A DNA stretch of 64,000 bases from Bacteroidota bacterium (GCA_016713445.1 JADJPB010000008.1:245451-309450); one strand, 5' to 3'; positions 19,111 to 31,500 are shown, numbered from the stretch's first letter. Notes: generated by a model from the letters alone, not told the origin. Program-made: numbers and translations.

Positions 19111-19839
19111 TTATTCTGTTTCGGTAATGCTCAACTGATAATTATCGTCATCAAACCAAACGGTTACTACATAACGTCCCGCAGGCAAGCCTTCTTCTTT
19201 TGCTGAAAAGGGAACAGTGTATCTTCCTTCCTTCTGAAGGCCTTGCTGAAAACGTTTTACCACAACACCTCCTTCATTGGCAATTTCTACGGTTACTAAG
19301 GATGGATTAGACAACATATATTGAATAGTTGTTCGATCCTTATATGGATTGGGGGTTGCTTCAGCAATAACGATACTATTTGAATTTACTTTTGCAGAAA
19401 TGATCGTAGAATAAGAAGTCAATCCATCTGCAGAATTAAATTTCAATCTGTAAAAATACTTTGTGTGTTCCTGCAAATTTTTATCTTCAAAGCAAAACGT
19501 ATTCTTCTTTCCACAAAAAGAATTTACATCCACTGTTGCGATCGTTACAAATTCCGAAACCTTCGTACTTCTTTGCACTTCGAATTTTTGAATGGATTCT
19601 GAAAAATTACCTATCCATTTACATTCTATACTTTCGGAATAGCTTTTGGCTTCAAACGACAACAATTCATTTTCCAATTCGGGATCAGAAGTAATGGAAA
19701 AAACATTTCCGATAACTACTTCTTGAGCGATAACTTGCATCGAATTGAATCCAATTAAACTAATGAATATTGCTGCCTGAATCAGGTTGAATTTATTCTG
19801 TAAGAAATTCTTCATTTTATTCCTCATTTTGGCTTTCAT
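19111..19839 (-). CDS. Secreted protein with FnIII-like segment and T9SS-like C-terminus
   Basis: A basic N-terminus and hydrophobic segment (ends QVIAQE near residue 39) form a signal peptide; internal Met codons at 5 and 9 could also be the start. The middle part KFEVQRSTKVSEFVTIATV ... YFYRLKFNSADGLTSYS is the fibronectin-like pattern commonly found before a sorting domain in Bacteroidota. The end, EATPNPYKDRTTIQYMLS to VTVWFDDDNYQLSITETE, resembles a type A sorting domain. At 242 residues there is little else, so it may be a small surface protein or adaptor. Function unknown. It sits 46 bases downstream of a much larger protein of similar design and may share its transcript. Confidence 0.65.
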   Translation of the reverse strand: MKAKMRNKMKNFLQNKFNLIQAAIFISLIGFNSMQVIAQEVVIGNVFSITSDPELENELLSFEAKSYSESIECKWIGNFSESIQKFEVQRSTKVSEFVTIATVDVNSFCGKKNTFCFEDKNLQEHTKYFYRLKFNSADGLTSYSTIISAKVNSNSIVIAEATPNPYKDRTTIQYMLSNPSLVTVEIANEGGVVVKRFQQGLQKEGRYTVPFSAKEEGLPAGRYVVTVWFDDDNYQLSITETE

Positions 19840-19885
19840 ACGAGACCACCATTAAAATCGTTACGAGGAAGAAAAAATATGATGT

Positions 19886-22800
19886 TTATTGATTGATATA
19901 CAACACTTTAAAGTGCTCCGTTTTTGAATCGAGGTCCACTTGCACGGTATATAACCCAGCTTTCAAGTTGGAGAAAAGTGATGTAATATTTATAGTATAA
20001 TTACCTTGTTTCAGATTGCCTAAATTTTCTTGCTTCAATACTTCCCCTAACACATTCACGATAGAAATTTTTACAGTAGTGGAATGAACCAAATCAAAAA
20101 CCAATTTAGAATCCGCCTTAATCGGATTTGGATAGAGTTGAACCATTGAATTATTCATCGTATTAATACGTGCATGCACAATATCCGAATACGAGGAAGC
20201 GCCATTAAAATCTACTTGTTTAATCTTATAAAAATAATCTTCATTCATTTCTACATTAACATCGTCAAAGGAATAATAATTCACTTGATTACTATTGCCT
20301 GCACCGTCAACCCAGCCGATAGATTCAAAAATTTTATTGGATGCATTTAATTTTTCAACTTCAAACCCGCTATTATTTTCTTCCGAAGCAGTAGCCCAAT
20401 TGATTTGAATTCGTTTGTCCAACGCACGAGCATTTACTGAAAGCCACTGCACAGGCAGCGCACTCGGACCTTGTGCGGTACCAAATTCATACAAGCCATT
20501 CATTGCATTTCTTCGAACTGCAGTTACAGGAGACAAAACACAAGTTCCATTGGCTAACGTCCAGGGACCACCGCTATTTGCCATGATGGTCCATGCATTT
20601 GCAGCATTTGTATATCCTGTATTGTAAAGAGTGAGGTCGAAATTTCCTGAAGTTGGACTATTGGAAGCTGCAAAAATCCATCTACCATTATTCAAGGCAT
20701 TGGATGAATAAATAAGTCCGCAATCGACGACACCTAAAGGAGTTGGTAAAACTGCATACGTCACAAAGTTCACTCTTAAATTATCAATTACGGTAGGGCT
20801 TCCTGCATAGGCAAAATTTATATTTGCTCTTTGATATCCTTTAGAGGCTTCACCAACTGGAAAATCATAAGAACCGGTTGAGTTCAAATAACGACGTAAA
20901 TAACCTTGAACAAAACTGCTCATGTTTCCGGTACCTGCAGCAGCCGAACTGCGATTATTTACAATTACTTCGTAGGATGCCGTTGTAATTATTCTTCCGT
21001 TTGTTAAAGATAAATTTCCGCTAGTTCCCAAAATTAAATTCGTTGCTAGCGTTGCACCTGGACCCGAATGGTTCATCACAAAATGATTTATCGTTCCAAC
21101 ATTGTTATAAGTCTGCGCTACCGACCCATTCAATTCAAGCGTATTTCCATTGGGCGTATAAGTTCCGAGATTTGTAAAATTCCCAGCAACCTTATGATAA
21201 CGACCGTTTGCATCAAAGGCAGAAGTAGCATTACTCACTGTAAAGTTTCCCCGTACATCTACTGCTTGCAAGGCGGTAACGACACCACCGGTTTTAGTGA
21301 CGACAACATTTCCAAAAGCATTTGAACCCGTGAGGTTACCATTAATATTTTGATTTACGGCAGCATTTCCAAACCATAAGGTAGATGTAGCCGCGGCAGA
21401 TAATATTCCCAAATTAGTAAAATGCTCACAAACACTTAAGGTTTGTCCTCCTGGAATTGTAAGTGTAGCACCCGGATTAATCACGATCGATTTACAGGTA
21501 GCGATTCCGGCAATTGTAGGTTGTAGCACAATTCCACCATTGATTGTAGCATCTCGCAAACAAGTTGGCACGGGACATCCGCCCCAGTTTTCCTTCTTAA
21601 ACCAATCGGTATCTATTCCTCCTGACCACACGGAAGCATTTCCCATTGAACCATACAAGATGGGAGATGTATTAGAAAATACAATATCAAAACCAGAAGT
21701 ACTATTCGAAAAATTACTTACCACCAATGCATATCTATCTCCATTATTTACCGCATACCGAGTATTGAAAGCGACATTAAATCCGGGATATTGAGGGGGT
21801 GCTGTATTATTTACATTACTGTATAAACCTGTAACTCCTAAAAGACTATAATTACAAGCTACAGGAGCAGCTCCAGTGGCAATTTGAGCACAAGTAACAG
21901 CGCCTGAACCTTGAATTTTCCACAAAGCGAAATCATAGTCAGTACCAGCGGTACTCGGAGCACCCGGCCAATCCTTCGGCACAATTGAAAATTCTAAAAA
22001 GCCATTTGCATTAATAGGAATATCAAACCAAACAGAACCCCTTTCACCACTTTGTAAACAATTGCTTCCACCACCTGGAAAATCACAAATATTTCCAAAT
22101 GATTGAAAACCCGGATCTCCAAAACTCATCGACGTATCGCACACTGCCAAATAATTTCCACAATCTTGTCCGTTTGACAGCGGGGGAATTATAGCAGTTC
22201 CATCTAATGCTAATATAGAAAAAGTTCCAGTCAGGTTCGCATTTCCATCCACCATAATATAATAAGTTACGCCAGGCGTAAGTGCGGTGATGAGCATTTC
22301 AGAACTGTAGTTGGTGGTAAATCCACAAGAAGCTGCATTATCATTACAACCATATTGAGACATTGCGGTACCACAAACACCGGAATATAGAATAGACTGC
22401 GGATTGGTTAAAGAACCCGGGATTACTTTAATTCGAAGTTGCCCAGATGCAGGAGCTTGTATTGAAAACCAAACCGAATTCATAACATTGGGGGTTGTCC
22501 AGCAAGTTGGAAGAGGTGGTTCACCCGCCCCTCCCGAACAATTATTTGCAGAAGACAAGGGAATGCCCAATATCAAAGGTGTAGCGTTACATGGTAAATC
22601 GTTTGGCGCTCCCGATCCATAGGTAACAATAGAAAGATTGTAAGAAACATTTGTAGGCGGCGCCCAGCTATCAATCACAATATAATAAGTTCCGGCGGAA
22701 GGCAAAATGACACTTCCAGTTAATATCCCGCTGTTAGCACTTCCATTACTTCCAATGCAAGTTGTTCCTGCAGCACCTGGACATCCACTATAAACCTGGT

Positions 22801-24294
22801 AGCCGATGGAATTACTACTTGCTCCAGACAAAGTAATAGAAATACATTCAGATGCTAAAGCTGTATACGAATACACTTTATCTTCTCCGGATTCGAACAG
22901 CGTCCCACAAGATCCGCTACTCAAATTAGTGTAATCATTTCCGGTACAAGCAGTACTTTCATTCAAAATAGAAAAAGGCAATGATGATATTGAAATCGCA
23001 TTTGCGCATGTTGCTCCTGGTAACATCGCGGTAGGTGCAGATATTGAAATATTAAATGGGTTGCAAACTGGCGTTGACCATGAATCTATAACCAAGTAAT
23101 AAGTTTGGCCAGCCATTACATTTGCGCACATTGTTTTACCACCTGTTGAACTTTGTTCAAAGGCAACACATGTTCCAGCTGTACCTGAACAAGAGGCAGT
23201 GTTAGGACAACCATTGTACAACATCATCCCAGTATAACTTCCAGTAGAGGTTATACTTATATTAATATTTCCTGAAGTGGCGGGAGTAAATACAAATACT
23301 TCATCTTCTCCAGTAAAATAATTTGAACTGCCGCATGAAATCGTATTCGAAGGAGTTAAATCATTAATTTTTCCACAGGTCGTGCGTCCTGAAGAAATAT
23401 ATGGCAAAGTAATATTTACCACACCGGCACCGAGAACACATCCGCCTGCAGGAACAGGGGCAGAAATTGTAAGATTCGTAAATGGATTGCAGGTTGGAGA
23501 AGGATAAACATCTAAAATCAAATAATAAGTCACACTTGCGGTAAGGCATGCTGTTATAGATTGATTCCCGGCTGAACTTTGAGAAGTGGCGATACAATTT
23601 CCTCCTTGTCCATTCAAGGGCAACCCTGATACAACATCAAGCCATTCCATGTGCCCGTTGAAGTCAAATTAATACTAACCGTTCCGGTGATTGCGGGTGT
23701 AAAAATCCAAACCCTATCTTCGCCTCCAAGGTAAGAAGTATTTCCACAAGCAATCACATTACTCGCAGTTAGATCATTTCCACTTCCACAAGTAGTTCCT
23801 GCTCCCGAAGCATAGGGCAATGCAGGCACATTCACAGTTCCTCCACCTAAATTTCCAGGACAGGATAATGCGGGAGAAAATTTGTAAGCCAAATTACCCA
23901 AATTCGCTGAGGAGCCGCAGTTATATAAATTTACAAGTACTCTATATGTTCCGGCTGTAACGCAAGTCCAGGCAACATACGATTGCACACCACAAAAATC
24001 ATCATTGTAACCTCCGGCAACGGTTGCACCTAAATTATTGTTAATAGAGATTTGCGTATCAAACGTTGAACTTCCCCCATCTGTTGAACAAAAACTAAAA
24101 TAATAAGTATTACCGGCGGTTGCGTTAAAAGTTCGATAGGTACCACCTGCTATACTTGTTGCTCCAGTAGTTTGCCACGCTAAGGTTGGGGTGATAGTTC
24201 CTCCTGCGACTCCACCGGAACATTGCGCCTGAAGGTAATTAGTTAATCCAGAAAGGATAAAAAGCAATAAAATAAATTTATAATAACTACGCAT
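19886..24294 (-). CDS. Large secreted protein with PPC-like repeats and T9SS tail (one frame change)
   Basis: About 1,470 residues once joined. Signal peptide at the 24294 end (MRSYYKFILLLFILSG ... LQAQCSGG). Then come tandem modules of roughly 110-120 residues, each with a YYLVIDSW-type strand, a GEDEVFVFTP-type segment and a CNPF-type ending, resembling bacterial pre-peptidase C-terminal (PPC) domains. Further on are a cadherin/MBG-free beta-rich region (GATLTIPGGQTLSV), an FnIII-like stretch and a type A sorting domain (VQLYPNPIKADSKLVFDL to FKVLYINQ). The frame breaks at the GGG run, plus 23618-23620; one more base gives LYQGCPLNGQGGNC. Probably a surface adhesin or scaffold; no catalytic motif seen. 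Cysteines recur within each module. Confidence 0.8.
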
Positions 24295-24301
24295 GATTAA
24301 T

Positions 24302-24658
24302 TTAATTATAATTTTTTATTCCATTGTTACAGGCAATAGTAACGTCTTTCTTTGTAGCTCCTTCTTTGATAATAAAATCAAGACCTGAAGCTTTCATTAA
24401 GAATTCAACTTCATCATTCACATTTAGCTTTTGCTCAATTAATTTAAAAACCACCCATCCTTTTTGATCGCAAGAAGCAATTATCAACACATGGGGAGCT
24501 GTTGCTTCAATTACACTTCCAAGAAGCGGAAGGTGTTTAGTAGCGCTGAAATTTTTAATTTCAACCACGATTTCCACTTCTTGCGGATTCATAGATTGAA
24601 CCTTTGCTGTGAACAGCAAAAAAAGAAAAATGAAATAATAAGGTAATTTTGTAGTCAA
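24302..24658 (-). CDS. Small secreted protein of unknown function
   Basis: 118 residues with a signal peptide (YYFIFLFLLFTAKVQS). The rest is a predicted small alpha/beta protein with two or three Cys (ASCDQKGW, IACNNG). I do not recognise a family. It ends 8 bases before the start of the large protein at 24294, so it is the first gene of that unit and may act with it. The stop is in place and codon use looks normal. Confidence 0.55.
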   Translation of the reverse strand: MTTKLPYYFIFLFLLFTAKVQSMNPQEVEIVVEIKNFSATKHLPLLGSVIEATAPHVLIIASCDQKGWVVFKLIEQKLNVNDEVEFLMKASGLDFIIKEGATKKDVTIACNNGIKNYN

Positions 24659-24794
24659 CGTTTGAAATGGTTATATAAAGTAAATATAAGACAAATAAAA
24701 GCATTAAACCTAGCATAATCAAAATAATATATTAACTTTTACACCTGTAAAAAATCATTCACCCTTATAATCGTTCCACTTACTTCATTAATCT

Positions 24795-25472
24795 ATGGAC
24801 TATCCCACCGAAAAAAAGCATTCACCTTATTTTCGAAAAATGTTTTTCTTACTCATCGTTTTTTTATTGAGCCTTCCGAATCTAGCGACAGGGCAACTTT
24901 TCCGTGCTGAGATAACGGGCGGAATTGTAGGTTCGCAAGTTTCAGGTGACGAACTAAGTGGCTTTAACAAGGCTGGCCTATATAGTGGTTTAGGTATTAG
25001 AACAAGTTTAACTAAAGATTTTGAATTAGGATTTAGAATTATTTACTTCCAGAAGGGGAGTCGACAAAGGCTAAAATCAGATGAACCTGACTCTAGTTTT
25101 TATCTTCTGAGATTAAATTACATGGAAGTGCCGCTCACACTTCGTTACGCGATAAGTAAAAGTTTTTACATAGAAGCAGGACCTTCTTTAGGTTACTTAA
25201 TAAAAAGTTCGGAGCAAGATGAACAAGGAGAATTGAACTTTCGTCGACCTTTTTCAAAATTTGATCTTAGCATTAGCGGATGTTTTGGATATATGATCAC
25301 TAAAAACCTTGATTTCAATTTAGGCTATTTTCAGTCTATTGTTCCAATTCGGGAACATGCAAGTGGAGCGGTCTATCGTTTAAACCAAGGACAGTTCTAA
25401 AGTGTTCTTACTTTTACTTTACTTTATACCTTCAAAACTAATAAAAGCGAAAAACCTTCAGAAGAAAATTAA
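24795..25472 (+). pseudogene. Outer membrane beta-barrel protein (PorT-like) with an in-frame stop before the last strand
   Basis: Signal peptide ends near NLATGQ. The rest alternates polar and hydrophobic residues in barrel strands: AEITGGIVGSQVSG, LGIRTSLTKDFELGFRIIYF, MEVPLTLRYAISKSFYIEAGPSLGYLI, KFDLSISGCFGYMI. The frame meets TAA at 25398-25400 after NQGQF. The same frame then continues SVLTFTLLYTF and ends at 25472. That last stretch is a typical final barrel strand with the C-terminal Phe signal, so the gene has lost it by a premature stop or an error. The intact form would end one base before ubiX. Not a frameshift: the two parts are in one frame. Confidence 0.7.
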
Positions 25473-25473
25473 A

Positions 25474-26040
25474 TTGAAAAAGAAAAAAATAATTATTGGA
25501 ATTACAGGTGCCAGTGGCGCTATCTATGCTAAAGTTTTGATGGATCGAATGCATCAATTAAATGAGCAAATTGAAACGATTGGATTTGTTTTTAGCGATA
25601 ATGCAAAGACGGTTTGGGAATATGAATTAGGGAATAAAGATTATGAAAATATTTCCTACAAAACGTATTCGAAAAATGATTTCATGGCACCCTTTGCATC
25701 GGGATCTGCTCAGTATGATACAATGATTATTTGTCCTTGTTCGATGGGAACACTTTCGAGAATTGCTCATGGAATTTCCAATGATTTGATAACCAGAGCT
25801 GCTGATGTAATTCTTAAAGAAAGGCGCAAACTAATTTTAATTACTAGAGATACTCCTTTAAGTATCATACACTTAGATAATATGCGAACCATCACTATAG
25901 CAGGTGGGATTATTGTACCCGCCTCGCCCTCTTTTTACAGTAAACCCAATTCCTTTGAAAAGTTGGCTGCAACGGTCATTGATCGGGCATTAGATTTAGC
26001 AGGATTTGAAAACATAACTTACAGATGGAGCGAGGATTAA
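25474..26040 (+). CDS. ubiX: Flavin prenyltransferase UbiX
   Basis: Makes prenylated FMN, the cofactor of UbiD-type decarboxylases. The TTG at 25474 gives LKKKKIIIGITGASGAIYAKVL, the FMN-binding start of the family, and follows the previous reading frame by one base; the open frame itself begins further upstream. Further signatures are IICPCSMGTLSRIAHGISNDLITRAADVILKERRKLILI and the RDTPLS motif. The usual length is about 190 residues, as here. No ubiD partner is in the window. UbiX-like proteins form dodecamers in the cytoplasm. Confidence 0.92.
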   Translation: MKKKKIIIGITGASGAIYAKVLMDRMHQLNEQIETIGFVFSDNAKTVWEYELGNKDYENISYKTYSKNDFMAPFASGSAQYDTMIICPCSMGTLSRIAHGISNDLITRAADVILKERRKLILITRDTPLSIIHLDNMRTITIAGGIIVPASPSFYSKPNSFEKLAATVIDRALDLAGFENITYRWSED

Positions 26041-26103
26041 AAGTTATAAACCGATTCCGCTGCAAGATTTTACAACTTTTTCGTTTTTTAAACCTCGGAG
26101 GTG

Positions 26104-26304
26104 TTAAATTAGCCCTCGTTGTTCCCAAAACAATTCAGATATGTTTGAATATTCAAAATAGATACTCACCAAAGTAAGTTTTGACAAACGTTTATTTACA
26201 AAATAACTTACCAAAGCAATTTCGTGGTTAAAGAAAGAAGAGAGAAAGATGTTGATGGTATGGTGCCTTGCTACCTTCGGACAACGGTATAGCGATGTCA
26301 TCAT
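26104..26304 (-). CDS. Possible small ORF overlapping queG
   Basis: 66 codons whose ATG overlaps the queG stop in an ATGA arrangement, the only reason to list it. The product is hydrophobic in part (SFFNHEIALVSYFV) with no recognisable domain. It could be random or the remnant of a larger gene. Nothing else was seen in 26041-26300. Confidence 0.25.
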   Translation of the reverse strand: MMTSLYRCPKVARHHTINIFLSSFFNHEIALVSYFVNKRLSKLTLVSIYFEYSNISELFWEQRGLI

Positions 26305-27236
26305 GCAGGCTTTTCGCCATTATGTGAAATAAAACGAATCGTATTTTTAATTTTTTCCAACCCAGGTCTCAATAACGGAGATTCTTTAGCTACTTTTTTA
26401 AAAACGTCGTCGGTTAATTCATCCCAATCCTTTGCACTTAAACTTGTCAATCCGTCTATTAGCTTAAATTGCTCTTCTTGGTGTGGCTTTGAAAATTTAT
26501 TCCACGGACATACATCTTGACAAACATCGCATCCAAACGCCCAACCATCCATCTGTGATTCATAACGGTGATGGATAGCCTCTTTTAGCTCTATGGTAAA
26601 ATAAGAAATGCATTTGCTACCATCTACAACTTTGGGAGATACAATAGCATCGGTTGGGCAGGCATCGATACAACGTGTGCAAGTACCACAATAATCGCGC
26701 ATGGGCGCATCTTCCTCTAGCTCTAAATCGACTATTAACTCCGCTATAAAAAAGAAAGAACCATTCTTGGGGTGAATCAAATTTCCATTTTTTCCGATCC
26801 ATCCGAGTCCACTTTTCTTTGCCCAAGCACGATCTAAAACAGGGGCAGAATCGACAAAAGCGCGACCATCTACCTCGCCAATCTTATCAGTAATAACCTG
26901 CATCAATGTTTTCAACTTCTCTTTAATCACAAAATGATAATCTCTTCCATAGGCATATTTTGAAATTTTCGGGAGAGTAGGATCTTGTATTTCTTCCGGG
27001 TAATAATTCAACAACAAACTGATTACCGACTTCGCGCCATCTACTAATAAACGAGGATCTAATCTTTTATCAAACCACTTCTCCATGTACGACATCTTCC
27101 CATGCATGTTTTGTGAAAGCCATTGTTCCAGTCGAGGTGCTTCCTCCTCTAAAAATGCAGCTTTAGAAATACCTACATGCGAAAATCCCAGACGTATAGC
27201 TTCTGATTTAATAATTTCTGCGCGGCTCGGTTTCAC
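26301..27236 (-). CDS. queG: Epoxyqueuosine reductase QueG
   Basis: Last step of queuosine synthesis in tRNA, a cobalamin and iron-sulfur enzyme. Start is GTG at 27236. VISLLLNYYPEE near residue 72 and AYGRDYHF near 96 are family signatures; Asp135 in PVLDRAWAKKSGLGWIGKN is in the catalytic region. Two [4Fe-4S] clusters have all their cysteines: CGTCTRCIDACP (183-194) and CDVCQDVCPW (236-245), plus Cys209. Length 311 is at the short end, without the C-terminal HEAT-like extension of some homologues. QueA is encoded at 1641 in this window. Confidence 0.96.
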   Translation of the reverse strand: MKPSRAEIIKSEAIRLGFSHVGISKAAFLEEEAPRLEQWLSQNMHGKMSYMEKWFDKRLDPRLLVDGAKSVISLLLNYYPEEIQDPTLPKISKYAYGRDYHFVIKEKLKTLMQVITDKIGEVDGRAFVDSAPVLDRAWAKKSGLGWIGKNGNLIHPKNGSFFFIAELIVDLELEEDAPMRDYCGTCTRCIDACPTDAIVSPKVVDGSKCISYFTIELKEAIHHRYESQMDGWAFGCDVCQDVCPWNKFSKPHQEEQFKLIDGLTSLSAKDWDELTDDVFKKVAKESPLLRPGLEKIKNTIRFISHNGEKPA

Positions 27237-27279
27237 TTATCTAAAATGTTTTTGAATATAAATACATCATTCAAAAAAA

Positions 27280-28311
27280 CTATTCTTCGAACAACGTTCC
27301 CGTATTTTTACGAAACACTTTGTTCAAATGCTTATATGCTTTCTCCGTTACTTCACGTCCTCGAGGAGTGCGCATTAAAAAACCTTCCATAATTAAAAAC
27401 GGTTCATATACTTCCTCAATCGTTCCAGCCTCTTCACCTACCGCTGTGCTTAGTGTATTAATTCCTACGGGGCCACCTTTAAATTTATCGATAATCACAG
27501 TTAAGATACGATTATCCATCTCGTCCAAACCAAATTCATCAACATTCAATGCGGAAAGTGCATATTGAGCAATCTTCATATCGACCTTTCCATTCCCTTT
27601 TATCTGCGCAAAATCACGAACACGACGCAACAAAGAATTCGCAATTCTGGGTGTTCCTCTACTACGTCTAGCAATTTCAAAAGCGGCTTCGTCTTCAATC
27701 TCCATTTTCAAAATATCTGAAGCACGAAGGATAATTAATTGCAATCGTTTTGCGTCATAATATTCGAGACGAGAAGTGATTCCAAAACGAGCACGTAAAG
27801 GAGAAGTTAATAAACCGGAACGCGTAGTAGCGCCCACCAACGTAAAAGGATTTAATTTAATTTGTACAGAACGAGCATTGGGGCCGGATTCAATCATGAT
27901 ATCGATCCGGTAATCCTCCATAGCAGAATAGAGATATTCTTCGACGATAGGGCTAAGGCGATGAATTTCATCAATAAAAAGAACATCATTGGGTTCTAAA
28001 TTGGTGAGCAATCCGGCCAAATCACCGGGCTTATCGAGAACGGGACCTGAAGTAGTTTTAATACTGCTCCCCAATTCATTTGAAATGATATGAGCGAGCG
28101 TAGTTTTACCCAATCCTGGAGGTCCATGCAACAGCACGTGGTCTAACGCTTCTCCACGCTGAGCTGCAGCACGTACAAAGATTCGAAGGTTCTCAATCAC
28201 CTTATCTTGACCAGTAAAATCCTGAAAATCGGCTGGACGTAAAGCTTTTTCCAACTCTTTTTCTGCAGGGCTTAAAGCTTCTCGCTCGTTCTTCAAATTT
28301 TCGTTGCGCAT
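27280..28311 (-). CDS. ruvB: Holliday junction branch migration helicase RuvB
   Basis: ATP-driven motor of the RuvABC recombination system. Walker A GPPGLGKT at 63-70, Walker B LFIDEIHRLS around 111-120, the RuvB-specific EDYRIDIMIESG, sensor 1 LVGATTRSGLLTSPLRARFG with its arginine finger, and the C-terminal winged helix with RTPRGREVTEKAYKHL. The 343 residues are normal for the family. A single-gene unit; the -7 box TACATTTG lies just before the ATG. No ruvA or ruvC is near. Confidence 0.98.
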   Translation of the reverse strand: MRNENLKNEREALSPAEKELEKALRPADFQDFTGQDKVIENLRIFVRAAAQRGEALDHVLLHGPPGLGKTTLAHIISNELGSSIKTTSGPVLDKPGDLAGLLTNLEPNDVLFIDEIHRLSPIVEEYLYSAMEDYRIDIMIESGPNARSVQIKLNPFTLVGATTRSGLLTSPLRARFGITSRLEYYDAKRLQLIILRASDILKMEIEDEAAFEIARRSRGTPRIANSLLRRVRDFAQIKGNGKVDMKIAQYALSALNVDEFGLDEMDNRILTVIIDKFKGGPVGINTLSTAVGEEAGTIEEVYEPFLIMEGFLMRTPRGREVTEKAYKHLNKVFRKNTGTLFEE

Positions 28312-28315
28312 GTTG

Positions 28316-28323
28316 CAAATGTA
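28316..28323 (-). promoter_or_regulatory. Candidate -7 box 4 nt before the ruvB start
   Basis: Reads TACATTTG on the minus strand, an exact TAnnTTTG match. Only four bases lie between it and the ATG at 28311. Confidence 0.5.
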
Positions 28324-28563
28324 GTGAGATTCAAATAAATCAATTCACTACTATTAATTCTTAACCTACACAACAAAAATTGTATCAAGGGTTCAATGAC
28401 CGACTAATTTTTCGAAAAACCAAGCATCCATGTTAAAAAAACAATAAAACTGCCACCAAAAACGGTGAATTTACCAATAAAATCTAGGACGTTTCAAGTA
28501 CTTTTTGTATGTTGCGAAGAAATTGGGGTAGATCGGTCTTACTCCTAAAACCAAAACTTTATC

Positions 28564-31500
28564 ATGATAAAAAATCTATCAACTAAATTATTAATTGCTT
28601 TCGCTATCTTAAGCTTCAACACCTTTCAAATTAAAGCTCAAGTCCCAGGCGAATATCGCAGTATTGGAACAGGGATGTGGGCAATGCCTGGAATTTGGGA
28701 AATGTATAATGGTAATACTTGGGTGCCAGCGATAGACAAGCCAACTTATAATAGCGCGAAAATCACCATACGATCGCCCCATTCCGTTATAGTTAATAGT
28801 AACGATACCATTGATGAAACCATTGTTGAATCGGGTGCAGATTTTTCGGTGAATGCTGGAAGTATACTTACCATCAACAATGGCCCTGGCAATGATTTAA
28901 TTTTAAATGCAGGCAGTTATGGTATGTCTGGAAATTTGGTTGTATTCCCAGGAGCAACCATCACAGGTACAGGATCATTATCTTATGGTGCTCCTTCCTT
29001 GCATAAATGAAGGAATAATCGACCTTAGCTTTTTTAAGTTATTTTGGAACTGATGATAACCAAACAATTTTTGGAAATGGGAGCATTAGTCAGCTAATTA
29101 CTTTTAATGCTGCTTATGGAATTTATTTAGGAGGAAATTTAACCATCACAAATACTTTAAATTTTAATTATGGAAACTTAAACACGGGTCCATTTAAAGT
29201 AATTATTCAACCCAGTGCATCAATTCAAAACAATTCGGGTACCGATTGGTTTGTAAACGGAAACCTAGAAATGATTTTTCCAGTTGGTTCTTTCGGATTA
29301 AATTATAGAGTTGGTGATGCGTCGGGATATAGACCTGTTCAACTCACCTTACAAAATAATACTACGCAAGGCGGAGTTATTGTCTCTACCACCAACACCG
29401 AACATCCAGATATTGCAAACACTAATATTAATTCTTCAAAAAGTGTAAATCGCTTTTGGACCTTCACGAATAACGGTGTCTCATTCACCAATGCTTTTGC
29501 AGGGTTTACTTGGGATCCTTCGGAGTTAGACCCAGGTGTAACACCTGGAAATTTAATAGTGGGTAAAAAAGACGGTTCTACATGGACATATCCACAAGTA
29601 ACTTCATCTTCTTCTACATTCATTTCCATTGCTGGCGTTACTTCATTCAGTGAATTTGCAATAGGTGAATCCTTCCTTGGAATTGATGTTACAGGAACTT
29701 TCGGACCCTTATGTTCTGGTGATGCCATCTCCATTCCGTTTACAACTACAGGTACTTTTAATCCTGGAAACGTTTTTACGGCTTACTTAAGTGATGAAAA
29801 CGGTGGTTTTGGATTATCCAATCCCATTGGATCCGTTGCTGGAACTTCATCAGGAACAATTAGTGCTACACTGCCTCAATTTATTTCTGGTACCGGATAT
29901 AGAATTCGAATTATTAGAAATGATCCATCTTATACAAGTGATGATAATGGATCTGATATTGTCATTGTAGGAGCTACAGAATATTATGCAGATAGTGACG
30001 GAGATGGCTTTGGAGATGCAAATGTCACTCAAATTTCTTGTGCAGGAACTCCATCTGGTTATGTACTAGACGACACTGATTGCGACGACGCCAATCTAAT
30101 GTATGAAGATAATGACGAAGATGGTTTCGGGGCAGGGTCTCCCATTGCTTGCGGAATACTTGACAACACAGACTGTGACGATAGTGAATTTTTTGTTAAT
30201 CCGAGCGAAACGGAAATTTGCAATAATATAGATGATAATTGTAATGGATTCACCGATGATGGTCTTACTTTTTTGGATTATTATAATGACGATGATGAAG
30301 ATGGTTATGGCAATCCAAATATTTCTTTAAATTTATGTGCACCAATTCCTTACTATGTTCTGGACAACACCGACTGTGACGATAGTGACAACAACGTATT
30401 TCCAACAGCAACTGAAATTTGCAATAATATAGATGATGATTGTAATGGTTTAACAGATGATGGACTTCCATTTACTACTTACTATGAAGATCTAGATGGT
30501 GACAATTTTGGAAATCCCAATATATCAGAATCAACTTGTGATGGACCACCGGATGGTTTTTTTGTTTTGGACAATTCCGATTGCGACGATTCACAATTTC
30601 TCTACACGGATGCTGATGGAGATGGATACGGTTTTTTTATTCCCGCGGCATGTGGAGTACCGGATGATACCGATTGTGACGACAATGAATTCACAACGAA
30701 TCCAGGCGCTCCAGAATTATGCAATGACATTGATGACAATTGCAATGAAGGTGTAGATGAAGGACTCACTTTTACTACTTATTATGAAGATGACGATGAA
30801 GATGGATTTGGTAATATTAGTGCATTCAATCTTACCTGTGAAACTTCTCCTTCAGGTTATGTATTAGACAACACCGATTGCGATGATAGTAACTTTAATA
30901 TTAATCCTAGTGCATTTGATATTCCTGATAATGGAATTGATGAAGATTGCATTGGAGCCGATGCGATATGCATGGTAAATATTCCAGATGCGAATTTTAA
31001 GAATGCACTTCTTGCGAATGCTTCTATTAATAGTAATAGCAACCTTGAAATTGAATGTTCTGAAGCAAGTGCATTTAATGGAACCATCAATGTTGCCAAT
31101 TCTGCGATCGCCGACTTGACCGGGATTGAAGCATTTGTATCATTGACCCAATTAAATTGCTCGGGCAACGCTTTAACTACTCTTAATGTAAGCAGCAATA
31201 CATTATTAACACATCTTGATGCAACCAGCAACCAACTGTCCGGTTTGGATGTAAGTAACAATTTAGGATTGGTTCTGTTAAGATGCGGAGCTAACCAGCT
31301 TACCAGTTTAAATGTTTCTGCAAACACCACCTTAACTGACCTATACTGTCATGGTAATCAGTTAACAATTTTGGATATTTCCACCAATACCTTATTAACA
31401 GCTCTATTTTGCGAAAGTAATCAGCTTGCTACCTTGGATGTTTCAAACAATACATCCTTACAATATGTAGATTGTTACAATAATAATATAACAAGCCTTG

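Noticed and set aside
23364..23597. Separate Cys-rich minus-strand gene
   Set aside because: It lies wholly inside the PPC-repeat gene in another frame of the same strand; the Cys-rich peptide is a by-product of the codons used.
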